DNA from: Acanthosepion esculentum
Lineage: Eukaryota; Mollusca; Cephalopoda; Sepiida; Sepiidae
DNA length: 64,000 bases
Assembly (NCBI GenBank): GCA_964036315.1
Contig: OZ038485.1
Span: 78,511,960-78,575,959, forward strand
Reading direction: 5' to 3'
Shown: positions 33,131-45,284 of the stretch, one piece after another
Position numbering within the stretch: position 1 is the stretch's first letter
Layout: every line of letters begins with the position of its first letter
Translations under genes and position numbers: made by a program
The notes under the pieces: model-generated
The model's database searches: none
Told to the model about the DNA's origin: nothing
What the model saw: the letters and a program-made list of their open reading frames with translations, nothing else

Positions 33131-34245
33131 TTATGTTGGTGCGACTACACATGCACAAGAACGAGGAATGCTGATAATTTTATATTTAACATTCATAAAG
33201 GGCTCCAGCCAGATAAAGTGAGGTAGTTCTACATTCATATTAATTGTGGACCTTTATATACTAAAATCGAGTTTTCTCATCAGTTCCGACTAAAAGTAGT
33301 GTTGTCTAATTTTGAGTAGCAAAGAAAAGAGATTACTCTCTCATTTAAGCAATAGATATAAAGATTAAATGAATTAAAATTGAAGTTGAATAGTTATATC
33401 AGAGGTCTCCATAATTCTTTCACCTTTTCCTTCATTGTTGTTTCTTGATAACTCCTTTTAGTTTTATATTTTCTTATTCCTTTTGCTATACGAGACGTGT
33501 TTTCTATTATAATCATAATGAGTGAGAAAATAATGTAGGAAATAATACACATTTGAAAATAAATTAATAGACGTATTTAGCGACTGGTTTGACATCCCTA
33601 ATGAAAAAGAAATGTTTACTGACAAATAGAAAAGGCATTGATATTTTGTTGGAAATTTGTGAATTTTTTAAGTCAACGAGATATATTTATCGACACCTTT
33701 TTCATCTCCAGGCATTTAACGAACATCTTCTAACACTTATGGATTTATCGACATCTGGATAGAACCTAATACTCTTAAAATACTGTTAAAAATGAATATA
33801 CAGGTTGATTTTGTTTAGCGGCATATCAACCTCCATTGGTTATTTAATCTCGAAATCTAAATATTTTGTGCATAATTTTATGATTTTATCGACACATTTT
33901 TTTTTTTTACATATTTTAATAGTTTCAGTGTAAAGGTATGTTTTTATTTTAGATATATAGTCTCTAGATTATAAAATTTATTGTTGGTAATTTTACTATA
34001 AAAATGTACTTTTATATTTTTTAGTGCTGTATTGATTGTTATTTTGCTATAAAAATGTACTGTTGCTCATTTTGTTATAAAATTGTACTGTTGATTTAAA
34101 AAACAATTATTTGAGGGGTTTAATATTTGTCAAAAGCCGGAACCCTAACAGGTGCTACCATTCCTGAATATAGAGGAAAAAGTAAAAAATATCATTATGG
34201 GAGAGCAAAAAGTAAATGTAAAGATATACAGTCTATATATGAACA
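33131..34245. other. AT-rich stretch without recognised content
   Basis: Includes near-repeats of tataaaaatgtact around 34000-34090. No coding signal. Confidence 0.4.
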
Positions 34246-34249
34246 AATC

Positions 34250-34530
34250 TTTTGTGTGCTGTGTCCGTTCAGGACGTAGCCTATCATGGGTTTCCATAAT
34301 TTCCTGTCCTTTGTAGTTCTTAATATTTGTTCTATTTCTCCCAAACCCAGCTCTGCCATACATCTACCAAAGCTCGTTACGTAGGTTATGTATTTGTTCC
34401 TGTCACTCTTGCCTTCAATCTGTTCTTTGAGTATCAAATTTCCCAAGTCCCCTTTCCTCATTATGTACCCTAGAAATTTCAAGTGTCCTTTTTGTTTCCA
34501 TTTTCTCTAAAACTTCGTCGCGCGCATAGG
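34250..34530 (-). pseudogene. LINE-B C-terminal relic
   Basis: Two overlapping minus frames read KFLGYIMRKGDLGNLILKEQ, then MAELGLGEIEQIL and KDRKLWKPMIGYVLNGH. These are the canonical end blocks of this family. A single frameshift separates them. It is the least decayed C-terminal copy in the window. Confidence 0.85.
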
Positions 34531-34699
34531 TAACTTAAAATCAGAATTTAGAAAGCATACACTGTTCTATACTATATAAAAACACAAGTACGAAAGAAAT
34601 GGACATACCAGAACACTGGATAGTATTGATTAATCCGGATGACGTATGTGTGACGTAATAAATTATGAGGGCGTGTCACTGTGGTAGCCAAACAGAAGT

Positions 34700-35470
34700 T
34701 AGCGCTTTTTGAATGATGATTGATTGTTAGGGGTATGCTAATTCCGAGGTGGTAACTGTTCTAGAATTTTCTCGGACAACGATAGAAATGGTATATCGGT
34801 AATTTAGAAATTTCGTATAGACGTCAGAGGTAGGGGAATGCTACGAACGCGCATCTCTCTGCCTATCAGTAAATGCATTTTACAGTATACATTGTATTTT
34901 CTGAAGTTTCGTAATCGTTTACCCAAAAATATCATAATTGACACCACAGTATCGATTCTGAGCTAGAGAACATCAACACTGAGCTGTGGAAGTCTGGTCA
35001 CGCCTGCTTAGAGGTATCAGGTTTCCAACTCTTTCGGGCAGACGGTATTGTTCGTGTGTGGAGGAGACAGCATGCGGCTATGAATCTGGCTTATCAGCAG
35101 ACTGCTGCCCAAGTTCCTGGCCACTAATGAAACTCGTATTTATATTGACATCTGTTACAAATAACCTACACCTCTGTATATTCCCTGTTATGAGATAGTG
35201 TCACGAATCTTGTTTCAGGAGCACACAGTCAATTTTTAGGCACACAATTGTTCTCCGCGATCGCCAGTTTTAAACCCCATTGAGCATATATGGAACATGT
35301 AAAAAACTCACTAATGACCCTACAATTGTTTATCAGAATAATGAACATTCCTGACACATACCTGAATAGATAGACAAGGACTCTTTCAATAACCCGGTAG
35401 ATTTCATTGCCCCGTAATGTGGCATCCGGCAAAGGAAGGACTTACATGTTAATAGGGGCTGTCATTTTTC
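34700..35470 (+). pseudogene. Tc1-like transposase relic
   Basis: A helix-turn-helix remnant, GYANSEVVTVLEFSRTTIEM, lies at about 34.73-34.79 kb. Then LFRADGIVRVWRRQHAAMN lies at about 35.03 kb, in the position of the Tc1 motif before the second Asp. LNPIEHIWNM lies at about 35.27 kb, the Tc1 signature carrying the catalytic Glu. Frameshifts and an interior gap are present. Terminal repeats not identified. Reads as a dead Tc1-family copy, distinct from the mariner relics at 19.5, 40 and 57.4 kb. Confidence 0.75.
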
Positions 35471-35699
35471 TTTTGCACTTCCCTTTTAATGTAAAACCAC
35501 CTTTGACAATTTTTAAGAATCGGTAAAAATGAAAACGGGCATTTATTTTGAATATTTTCTTGCATATATATATATATATATTTTTTTTTTTCATGAGAAT
35601 TTTTATATCATCAATTCTATGGCATCAATTTCACTAATAAAAAGGGAATGTTTACTCAAGTATGCTTATTCACCAGAATAAAGTATATAGTAAAGAATA

Positions 35700-35735
35700 C
35701 ACACACACACACACACATACATATATGTATGTATG

Positions 35736-35792
<57 letters not shown>

Positions 35793-35808
35793 TGTGTGTG
35801 TGTGTGTG
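35700..35808. repeat. (AC)n/(AT)n/(GT)n compound microsatellite
   Basis: AC run, ATGT/ATAC transition, AT run, then GT run. Able to fold on itself. Frames on both strands here are repeat translations. Confidence 0.95.
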
Positions 35809-36332
35809 CAACAACCAGCATTTAAATGAATGTTGTAGTGATAAGTACTTTAAATGATTTTTTATGCCATCTCGCTTCAAGAAGTAAGAATGCTTCGGGA
35901 TAATAGCCTCTTGTCACTACAAAAAAGATTAATGTGATGGTATGCTCAAAAGTTCTTGTTCCTTGTTCCTGTTACACTGTCAATATATCGGATGGTAAAT
36001 GAAAACAGTTTGCTGATAGTAGTGATGAAGGCAGTGAAAATAATAATTGTCTCGGGGAGGTTGACGAGATATTTCACCGATATGACCCCGTACAAAAGAT
36101 ATACATGTTCCGTATGCTTAAATAAATAAAAAGGGACAGGTTAAAGATCACCAAAGTTTAAGGATGCTGACATAGTCTAGCTCTTTATTTAACATAGCTT
36201 ACTACCTTACATTAAAAAATACAAGGAATTACGAAAATATCATGCAATAATTAATCTCTTCATTATGATTCGACTCGAATGTCCTATAGCAAAATCAGTT
36301 CAGTTTGTCCAGACGCTACGAAAATTTCGTAG

Positions 36333-36708
<376 letters not shown>

Positions 36709-36710
<2 letters not shown>

Positions 36711-37462
36711 GAAATTTGTAACTTAGCTGATTGTTGTTACCTTCAGCATCTCGACTCTAGAGTTTCATAGACGGGCCGTCCAGCAATCATTCCGCCCACT
36801 CGTCAGGGGATATTAGTAATTATTTTCTCGTTTTCTTTTATATATGCACTCTTCGTTGGTGCGAGGTTGATTTTTTTGGGGGGGGGCACTTTCATTGTTT
36901 CTGTGGGGGTGCGAGCCTGCACCCGCCTGCGCGTTAATTGGTACGTGTAGAATATTGTGGTCATTTCTCCTTTTCGTCGTTTTTCTTGTTTCTTTATACA
37001 CTCTCCTTATTGGTTTTATACTTTTCTCTCCCTTTCTGTTGTTGCAATTTGACATTTCTTTTTACTATAAACGTTAAATTTAATGGATACATATATTTTA
37101 ATAAACATCCCTGGTTTTATTTTAACATTAAAATTAACGTTTAATTGCTTTACCGTTCCGGTACAATGATGAGGCACGGTTGACTTGAAAGCAATTTCCT
37201 GGATTAAAAAGTGAATGCAGGTTTGATTACTGTCAGGAGGCATATTCTTTTCGATCCGGTAGACATTCATTTTACTTTGAAATACGGTTATACCAACTCA
37301 AACTCGTGTAGCAAATAAATATGTCTATATCTATATATAATATATATGAGGGAATAAAAGAGATGGCGGTGCACTTCAAAAGAAGTTTGTCTTTACAGAG
37401 ACGAGTAAAATTAATTGGAATCATGCTTTGTAAATCAATTTTACAAAACAAAATGGCTGCTG

Positions 37463-37539
<77 letters not shown>

Positions 37540-39330
37540 TGTGTGTGTGTGCTACATTTAAGCAACAATTATTCATCTAAACAATTTTAAATTGAAAAGA
37601 ACCAACAAGGTCTGTCTTTTCAATTTTTATTGTATTTTTCCAATATTGAGCTCGTTCATATTTTGTACTTTGGACTTTCGCAGTTAATATCAAGAACCGA
37701 TGTGGTGTCTGTGTGGTAGAATTCCTTTGTCATATTCTCTTGTACATTGACCTGTCACCTGACGAAACTCAGTGCAATCCGAGCACACCATTAACAACCA
37801 AATTTCAACTATCAACACAAGTCAAATGTCGCCCTCAAGTCCCTCCCTGGTCGTCAAAAAGTGTCCAATATCCACAGCTGATCAGTAAGGTGATCGCTTC
37901 GATCCACGCCTTACCTTATCTCACGTTGTGATTAGTTTTGATCATAACGTTGGCCAGGATCAAATCGTCGTCAGGTACCTTCGTATTGGGCTGGTCCAAG
38001 TGGAATGAAGACGCAAGAAGAAAATAATTTGGATCAGAAAAAATATTTATATAAATTCTTTTGTAGAATAGTTGGTTAGTTCGTTGTCAAAATCTAGCAG
38101 TTCGCATGCGGACTTTTATCGACCCAACCTGCTTAAGTTAGCCGTGACACTTTGCTTGGCGAAGTTTGGCATAAGGCTGATGTCGGAGGTTCTCTTCAGG
38201 CAGGCAGTCACATGAGGTGTTTCTCGTCCGGTGTCTGGAACAATCTCTCTCGATATTTATTTTGCAAAAATACAAAATTATGGCAAAAGGCCGGTCGTAG
38301 TGTCTTTGCGTTCTGTTTTTATGGACCGATGAGCAAGGGCTGGGGTGGGGATGATGTGCTCTGGGTATGCTAGACCTCCCCAAGCAACCAATCCCTGCAA
38401 ATGTTCAAATATGGGAGAGCCCATCCTCCTTTGGAATTCTACCTGAGCCTTCTCATTCCTACTTTGTATGCGTGCCATCACTGCCCGAAGGGTGTGGGAA
38501 TTCCCCTGCCTTCCCTGAAATTCCACCTGGGCCCTCTCCTCCTTAGTCACCTGACCAAATCCGTCCTCCAAGGACTAGGCGTAGTCTAGCCCAAATTTTA
38601 ATTATCGTTCAAAATTCTTTCTCATCGTGTATGGTCGTTTTCGCATCTGGAATTTTTATTTCCTCGTTAACCCTTTTGGTCAACAAGTGGCAAGAAAGGG
38701 ACAATCCCTTGAGTTGGGAAATTTTATCGCGCTTCGGCAGACGAGACATTTAATTTACCTATCTTCTTTTGCAGACCTGTCTGATTTTAAAAGTTAATCC
38801 TTATCAATCGACCGAATTCACAGCCAGAAATCCGTTTCCTCAATGGTCATAAAATATTATCTATTTCTTTCTGGTAGGTCCTTGGAACTACGGATTAGCT
38901 CATCATTTAATCGCAGTTCTTAATCGAAACCAGATGGTATCATTGTTTTACCTCTCCGGCGGACAAGAAATTTAATTAACTCTTTCTAGTTTCTTTTCAA
39001 ATAAAAAAAAAACCCTTAAATTTTTCTTCGGCTGGTTAACGGTATATCTTTCAGTGTATCAGAGTTTGGCGTTTCTCACTCTTCTAGTTTTAAAAAAATT
39101 AAAAACAAATATCCTTTTCTTTCAGTTTCTTCGTCTGGTCATCGGTATATCCATCGTCCTATTCATTAGCCTTCTTATGATTTACCAGCGCTAAATAGTG
39201 TTACACAAATACTAGTAGATAACATCAAAATACTCTACAGCACTCAATGCAAGGAAAGACTCTAGAAGGTATTATGAAACAAAATAAACAGGAAGCATTA
39301 AAAAAATATCTTTCACCACAGGAGAAAGCA
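36709..39330. other. largely unrecognised stretch
   Basis: Contains (AT)n at 37468-37536 and a run of nine G at about 36880. A 97-codon minus frame (38278-38571) has a twice-repeated motif AQVEFQGRQG / AQVEFQRRMG about 29 residues apart. None is recognised as a gene. A short block at 39.24 kb (caatgcaaggaaaga) recurs at 57.34 kb. Confidence 0.4.
37468..37536. repeat. (AT)n, 69 bp
   Basis: Pure AT run. Confidence 0.95.
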
Positions 39331-39989
39331 TCTTGAAATGCATATGATATAATGTGCGCACATATTTTTGCCATTATTATTAAAAAAGAAATAGCATTTT
39401 TTGTGGAGCCTCGTTTCTAAATGACATTACACATGACGTCACGTCGAACCATTTCAAACATCTAGCTTCCCAAAGCATACCAGGATGAAGACAATAGAAT
39501 TCTAACTCACACACAAATACTACGTCGGTTTTTGATAATGACTGCGAAATTCGAAAGTATTTGAACAAAAATGACAAAATATAAACGTCCGACAGTTTAT
39601 CTACAACCTCGCGCACAACACGTTATCCGAAAATTGAAAAAAATACAATAAAAATATTAAGCAAACAGACTTTGTCGGTTCTTTTTAATTAAACTTGTTT
39701 ATATAAGGCAACGGAGATGACCTAAGGAAATTGAAATCAAAAGGACTATTTTAATCAGAAACATTTGGAACATTGAAAAAATGTACAGGGTTTTCGGGCA
39801 TTGTGACACCTAGTTATTACAGTTTTGGAGGTGTCAAAGTTAACTGACATCGAAGAATGGATGCCACCTGTATATTGGAAAAAGATAACCTGCATAAAGA
39901 TAATTCGTGCCGGGCATCAAATGTTGCAATCGTTACAGAATCTTTTTAAACAGCGTGTAAAAAAAAGGCGTGAAATGGAGAGCTTCAAC

Positions 39990-40815
39990 TGAGATTACGG
40001 AGCCATGACGTGTAGGAATGAACACAGGAGACGTTCTGATCGCCCTCGTACATCGGAATTCATTCAACAACTGCAGAACATGATGAAAGACTCAGGCAAG
40101 AGAATACGGGCTTTGGCACAGGAAGTGGCAATTTCCACTAAGAAATTGGCCTTGAATAAAGACCTCCGCTACAAATCATACAATAGGTGTAACGGCCAAC
40201 TTATTTCAATAAAGGCTAGAGAAAACCGTATGACAAAAGCAAACAAACACCTAAACTAGGTGAAAGTTACTGCTGAACCAGGAACAATCTGGTTCTTCTC
40301 TGATAAAAATAATTTTTGCCAGGACCAGCTGCGCAACAGTTTGCCAGAAATTCATATGACGTCCCTCGTGTCAAGAAGACCTAATTTCCCTAAACACTGA
40401 TGGTTTTGGGTGGGTGTCAAGTAAGGGCCTTGCCACCTCGCATCTTTGAACAATTCAATTCGGATGGTTATGTGGAGTTGCTGAACCCACTGACCAAGCC
40501 TTGGTTGAAGAGGGCGATTCAGCTCCCTGCTACACCTACACGAAGAGATAAAAGTAGTTGTCATAAATTTTACGACATCTCCAGCACCAATGGCTGGCCC
40601 CATAAAACTCCTGATTGTAATTCCCTGGATTATTATGGGTGGGGCGGTGTTGAGAAAGACTCCAACCGTATTGCCTGTAACACCAAGGCCCGGCTATTCG
40701 ATACGATTAAGGAGGCGTTTGAGGTTCTCCTTGAGGACAACGTGTTTCATATTCCAGAGTAGTATCAAGGCCTTGGTAAATGCTGAAGGTCGCTTCTTTG
40801 AGTGGATTGTTTTTT
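39990..40815 (+). pseudogene. mariner-superfamily (maT-like) transposase relic
   Basis: An open 84-codon frame at 40005 reads DRPRTSEFIQQLQNMMKDSG, then RALAQEVAISTKKLAL: an N-terminal helix-turn-helix. Downstream PGTIWFFSDKNNF-like residues (about 40.29 kb) precede the first catalytic Asp. The 120-codon frame at 40400-40762 contains MVLGGCQVRALPP and CNSLDYYGWGGVEKDSNR, where the third catalytic Asp lies in SLDYY. A final block, KALVNAEGRFFEW, is out of frame. The second-Asp region is deleted or scrambled. The DD37D maT clade is my best guess. Confidence 0.75.
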
Positions 40816-41005
40816 GATAATTATAACCAGTATGCCAATTTTGTATTTTCCCAATAAATTAATTTTTGGCTCAAATATTTTTGAATTTTTTGAATTTTCT
40901 GTTTTCCCTAAAAAAAACCCACAAAAAAACAACCTGTCAAATTTAGCATACACACATACATAAGCATGTACACATTTTAGACACTTCTCATCTATACTCT
41001 TACAC

Positions 41006-41006
<1 letters not shown>

Positions 41007-41084
<78 letters not shown>
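41007..41084. repeat. (AT)n, 78 bp
   Basis: Pure AT run immediately beyond the end of the minus-strand Penelope-like copy. Confidence 0.95.
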
Positions 41085-41087
<3 letters not shown>

Positions 41088-41089
41088 GA

Positions 41090-42175
41090 GTTCACACTGT
41101 AGCAGAATTATGGCTATTTATTAGGTGCTCTGCAATGGAAGACCGGTATGTATTGGTCAGAATGTCTTAAGATTGCGGATTTTCGTTGGAGCGTGTTGCT
41201 TTATTTTGACATTCAGCCTTTGAGTCGTTCTCTCTAGTGTGAGCCACAATTACATTTAAAGGAATAAATTAAAGAACTATTATGATGTGGAGGGAGAACA
41301 TCCTTCCGTATGGATGGAAAGACAAGCTTGGCAGAAAAGACTACAAGTGTGTTAGAATCAAAGTAACAATTTCGAACTGCTAAGGAAACCTGCTTAGCAT
41401 ATCTATCACTGATATTACCCAGCCAAGGAAGGTGCACGTACAAAGGACATCTTTGTACTATAGCAGGTTTAACTTTATTGAATTCAGCAATTTTATTCTT
41501 AATTATTGATTGAACAATGCCCAACGGATAGGTATGTTGTTTTATTAGTGGTAATAAACCTGAGTTCATCCTCCAACTTAATCTTAGAACAGATCATTAA
41601 AGCCCTATGGGTAAGGGTTTTAATTAAATTAATTTTACGTTTTATGGGACAACAAGAGTCCCAACGGATATATAAACCAGTAAATGTCGGTTTACGATAA
41701 GCAGATGTAACAAAAGCCAACGAAGATCTGCTAACCAAAACATCAAGAAATGGAAGAGAAGAACCAATTTCCTTTTCTTGTGTAAATTTCAAAGCTGGAA
41801 GCACATTATTAAGGGACGAAAGAAAATGGTCCGCTTCAGTCTCGTTATCAAAGATACAAAAGTTGTCATCAACGTAAAGGAAGTAAACGTCAGGTTTATT
41901 AGGTTTCGATAACACACTCACTTCATGGAATTCCACAAAGATGTTTGCTAAAATGGGTCCCAATGGAAGATGCATCAAACACCATCAACTTGCCTATACA
42001 TGACGCCGTCGAAATTGAATTCAGACATCGTGGCAAGTTTCACCAGTTCGACGAAAACGTCCCCAGGAATAACAGGAGGAGACAACTGACTACGATATAG
42101 GGCATCATCACATATATCAATAGTCTCAGCAAGTGGAACGCAGGTAAATAGGCTGGAAATATCGTGGGAACACAT
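41090..42175 (-). pseudogene. Penelope-like element: RT, linker, GIY-YIG end
   Basis: The minus strand reads FT..VPLAETIDICDDALYRS (42.1 kb, before the RT palm). Next come LGPILANIFVEFHE and VYFLYVDDNFCIFDN (41.9 kb, catalytic YVDD intact), LPFLDVLVSR, and RKPTFTGLYIRWDS. Then LTHRALMICSKIKLEDEL leads into a linker ending IYSFKCNCGSH at 41.24 kb. A decayed GIY-YIG endonuclease end follows to 41.09 kb. This is the order of endonuclease-bearing Penelope-like elements. One frameshift near 41.98 kb and another near 41.5 kb break the ORF, and the N-terminus is missing. Confidence 0.9.
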
Positions 42176-42180
42176 AAATT

Positions 42181-42690
42181 CCTTGGATGGGTAATATAAG
42201 TGATAGATGTGCTAGGCAGGTTTCCGTAGCGGTTCAACGTTGTTACTTTGCTGCTAACACACGTGTAGTCATTTCTGCCAAGACTGTCCTTCCATCCATG
42301 CGGAAGGACGTTCTCCCTCCACATCATAATAGTTTTTAATATATTCCTGTAAATGTAGTTGTGGCTCACACTACATAGGGAGAACAGCTCGAAGGCTGGG
42401 TATCAGATTAAAGCAACACGTCCCAACGAAAATCCGCAATCTTAAGTACACTCCTTCAGTTATTCTGACCAATACATATGGGTCTTGCATCGCAGAGCAC
42501 CTAATAAATAGCCATAATTGTGCCACTAATTTCAGTGTGGACTCATTTACTATTCTTAGCAAGTCCCACTCGAATTACCACTTCAAAGTGTTGGAGGCTA
42601 TTTATATTTTATCTTTGAAGCCTTCTCTGTGTAAACAAGGATTTCGTACTGGGACTCCAACTAATTTCCATTTCAGCAATATTCCCCCCC
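42181..42690 (+). pseudogene. Penelope-like element C-terminus with GIY-YIG endonuclease, opposite strand
   Basis: The plus strand encodes CKCSCGSHYIGRTARRLGIR, then LKQHVPTKIRN, GSCIAEHLINSHNCA, and YHFKVLEAIYILSLKPSLCK up to about 42.66 kb. YIGRT plus the downstream Arg and Glu residues fit a GIY-YIG nuclease. The linker upstream (42.18-42.34 kb) is homologous to 41.28-41.42 kb on the minus strand. Two copies of one family therefore sit head to head. Confidence 0.85.
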
Positions 42691-42752
42691 CCCCCAGTAC
42701 ATATTATTTATCTCTTTTTCGTGATAATTCTATTTAATATCTTAACATCGAT

Positions 42753-42800
42753 TGAGCTCTGTTGAGCGATGTTCGAAACCGGTTACCTAGCCCGTTTTTC
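42753..42800 (+). other. hammerhead-like motif after Penelope end
   Basis: ctgttga at 42759 and cgaaac at 42774 bracket nine bases, resembling a CUGANGA...GAAA hammerhead core. The stem II pairing is poor. Confidence 0.25.
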
Positions 42801-42954
42801 AGTTTTATTTTTTATCTATTATCATCATGAGTGGTAATAAAAATAAAATTTGTCTTTGCATGGCGGTCATAAAATTTTGTACCACAAATCATATCTTATA
42901 TAATGCGTATGCGTGTGTGTATGAATCCTACAAATACTCGCATACATATCTCTA

Positions 42955-43192
42955 AAGAATTAATGGATTTATTTTTAATTCGACATTTTTATTACTTCAA
43001 ACGTTATTATAATTCATACTTCGCACTTGCAATAGAAACCCCATTTTTATTTATTAAACGGTGGGGGTTACGGGTTCGATCTCAGATATCTCGAGTGAGC
43101 AGGACAATACACGTAATACAATGTTTAATAAATGGAAATGAGACGCCAATTTCAAATACGAAGTATCCACTATAATAACGTTTAAAGTAATA
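42955..43192. mobile_element. foldback element FB-tRNA, copy 2
   Basis: Left arm tttttattacttcaaacgtt followed by attataattcatacttcg; right arm cgaagtatccactataataa then cgtttaaagtaat. The core has the B-box-like gggttacgggttcgatctc at about 43066, but no A box. Shorter than copy 1, about 238 bp. Confidence 0.7.
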
Positions 43193-43204
43193 TATAATTG
43201 TATC

Positions 43205-43490
43205 ATCTGCTGTGTGCTGTCTCTCTTCAGTATTTAGCCTATGACCTCCACAACATTCTTTTCTTCTGTACTAGTTTTAGCGAGGTTTGTCTTTTTGTGT
43301 GGGAGTTATAGTATGTCTCCCACACTCATTTCTGCCAACTATTTTACAAGCTCGTTAAATATGCTCTTTACTGTTTCCTTTGTTTCGCTTGTGTTTAATG
43401 CCATTTGTGTGCGTGTGTGTCAAATTTTCTAAGCTTTCTTTCCTTATATTTCCCAGAATGCACCAAAATGTTCCGGTATTAAAAGTAAAC
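43205..43490 (-). pseudogene. LINE-B terminal relic, very decayed
   Basis: tgtgctgtctctcttcagta, tttatttt-less variants of the family blocks, gttaaatatgctctttactg and ttctaagctttctttcctta follow LINE-B order in reverse. Confidence 0.5.
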
Positions 43491-43699
43491 AGTGCAAAAA
43501 GAAAAATAGTGATAAAATAAAATACGTACTAAAAAGTTAAATTGTGTCCATTATCATATAGAGTCTAATAATTGCACAGTAGATGAAACTTGAGATGGAA
43601 ATATGGTAAGCAACGAGGATATACCTGTTTTAATATGTCAGTTGATACAGATATAATGTACTTATACATGAGAGCACACACACCACATTCCAAGAAGGC

Positions 43700-44045
43700 T
43701 CTGTGAATCAATTGATCCTGATCTGGCACTTCAGTCACTTTCTCACAAACGTGACGTGGTCCCCACCCTTTTCTACAAATATTTTCATGATATTTAATTC
43801 TTCCCCTGGTGCTTTGACTGCATGAATTTAAGCGTGCTACTAAATTGGCAATTAGGTTTGAACTGATGAAATGCAACCACCACCACTTCAATTCTAACCT
43901 TTTATTTCCCCGCACTTATCACCCGTGGAACTTGCTTTCGATTTCTTGCTTTCCTACCGACTACAATAATTTAAATGCAACGTCAGTCGCTATCTGGTAT
44001 TTTCCTGAACTCCGTTATTTTTCATTGTCCTTTTCTCAATAAATT
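43700..44045 (+). pseudogene. LINE-A C-terminal relic
   Basis: DPDLALQSLSHKRDVV at about 43.72 kb, FYKYFHD, then a second frame with FNSNLLFPRTYHPWNLLS and CFPTDYNNLNATSVAI near 43.9-44.0 kb. Matches the end of the LINE-A protein, with frameshifts. Confidence 0.75.
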
Positions 44046-44111
44046 GTCTTAGTCTCTTTCTCTCCTTGTAATCCTCTGCATCCTCGTGATATTATTTATC
44101 GCCTTACTTGT

Positions 44112-44225
<114 letters not shown>

Positions 44226-44251
44226 AATTGGACATAGTCCGACAATTTATT

Positions 44252-44622
44252 AAAGATATTTTTGATATGTTTAACGTTCTTTTTATAGATACAAGTATTT
44301 AAGCAAATGCTCTATTTCTAATAAACAGTATTAAATAACATTTACCGGCCTGAATGTCCGAGAAATTTTCATAGAAAATTTTCGTTCTCTGACAGGAATC
44401 GAACCTGTGTATTGGCCGAAAGGTTAAGGCACGTCACGCGAAATGACGGTTCCGTATAGGATACAGGTTCGATTCCTGTCGGAGAACGAAAATTTTCTAT
44501 GAAAATTTCTCGGACATTCAGGCCGGTAAATGTTATTTAATACTGTTTATTATAAAACAGAGCATTTGCTTAAATACTTGTATCTATAAAAAGAACGTTA
44601 AACATATAAAAAATGTCTTTAA
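44252..44622. mobile_element. foldback element FB-tRNA, copy 3, near-perfect arms and serine tRNA-like core
   Basis: Arms 44252-44410 and 44461-44622 are inverted copies. About 60 bases on each side of the core are identical (for example cagtattaaataacatttac ... ggcctgaatgtccgag). The outer part tttttatagatacaagtatt is a diverged version of the family terminus attatagtggatacccgtat. Both arms carry a tRNA TpsiC segment (gaatcgaacctg / caggttcgattcctg), but only one D-arm and anticodon arm lies between them. Confidence 0.85.
44405..44490 (+). other. tRNA-Ser(CGA)-like sequence at the apex of the foldback
   Basis: The D arm ggccgaaaggttaaggc is a serine-type D arm. The anticodon stem cgtca/tgacg encloses the seven-base loop cgcgaaa, where CGA would be the anticodon but U33 has become G. 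A variable region and the intact TpsiC arm acaggttcgattcctgt follow. The 3' acceptor strand cggagaac can pair only with gttctc in the left arm. Likely a pseudo-tRNA. Confidence 0.6.
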
Positions 44623-44711
44623 TATGTATGTATGGAAATTTTTTTGCGTGGAAACAGGTTTACAGTGAATTACTCTATTTTTCAACAAATATCGTTCCGA
44701 ATGCAATATGT

Positions 44712-44815
44712 GTTTTTTTTTCTTAATCCGACATTATTTTTGTTACAATATACGTTATTTTAGTGGGGACATCTGTTTCAGCCGAGTTGTTATCTCTGTT
44801 TATTTATTTTTTATT
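44712..44815. mobile_element. FB-tRNA element, left arm remnant
   Basis: cttaatccgacattattttt, gttacaatatacgttatttt and agtggggacatctg match the left terminus at 24.41 and 56.85 kb. No right arm seen. Confidence 0.5.
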
Positions 44816-45199
44816 AAGCAGTGAAACTAATAACAAACGTCTTGGCAGGACTTCAAGATATAGACCGGTTGTTATAAATTAAAAAAAAAAACAATAAAAA
44901 TGATAGTATATACAAACACGTATACCCACTAAACACAAAATAATTTTTATTTTAATGAATATATTTATAGGTAAAACATTGAGGGGTGTATCCCGAAGCG
45001 TCTGACTTCACACACTCTTTTTTATACTTTGTCCTGTGCTATACTTGTGTGAAGCAAAAATATTTCACTTGGTTCATCTTCAATGTATAAGAATGTAAGA
45101 ACACATTTTTCTCTGTCCTCTCTAATCAACTTGTCCCCCACCCGTCAACAACCTCCCTTCTTCTGACCCGCAGTCGCAAAAGAGATGTAAATAAAAGCC

Positions 45200-45284
45200 A
45201 TGATTTACAAGCACTCTCTCCCAGTAAAACCAGCTGCAGTGCCAGCTACAAAAGGAATCAGTTCAAATAGTCGGAGTAGCAGTG
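45200..45284 (+). CDS. candidate first coding exon of an IP3-receptor-like gene
   Basis: An ATG at 45200 in the context aaagccATGA, preceded by an in-frame TAA, opens MIYKHSLPVKPAAVPATKGI and SSNSRSSS, ending in a strong donor AGTG/GTAAGT at 45284/45285. A pyrimidine-rich acceptor (cttcttctgacccgcag) at 45173 would begin the exon with a short 5' UTR. It ends one base into a codon, which agrees with the exon at 45580. The Ser-rich leader is not diagnostic; the identification rests on the next exon. The intron would be 295 bp. Splicing is inferred, not shown. Confidence 0.45.

Noticed and set aside
38138..38571. 81- and 97-codon minus frames with an internal AQVEFQ motif repeat
   Set aside because: Short, overlapping an opposite frame, with no recognised family and no splice or promoter context.
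44405..44490. A functional tRNA-Ser gene
   Set aside because: U33 is changed and the 5' acceptor strand is displaced by the foldback arm, so a normal precursor could not form.
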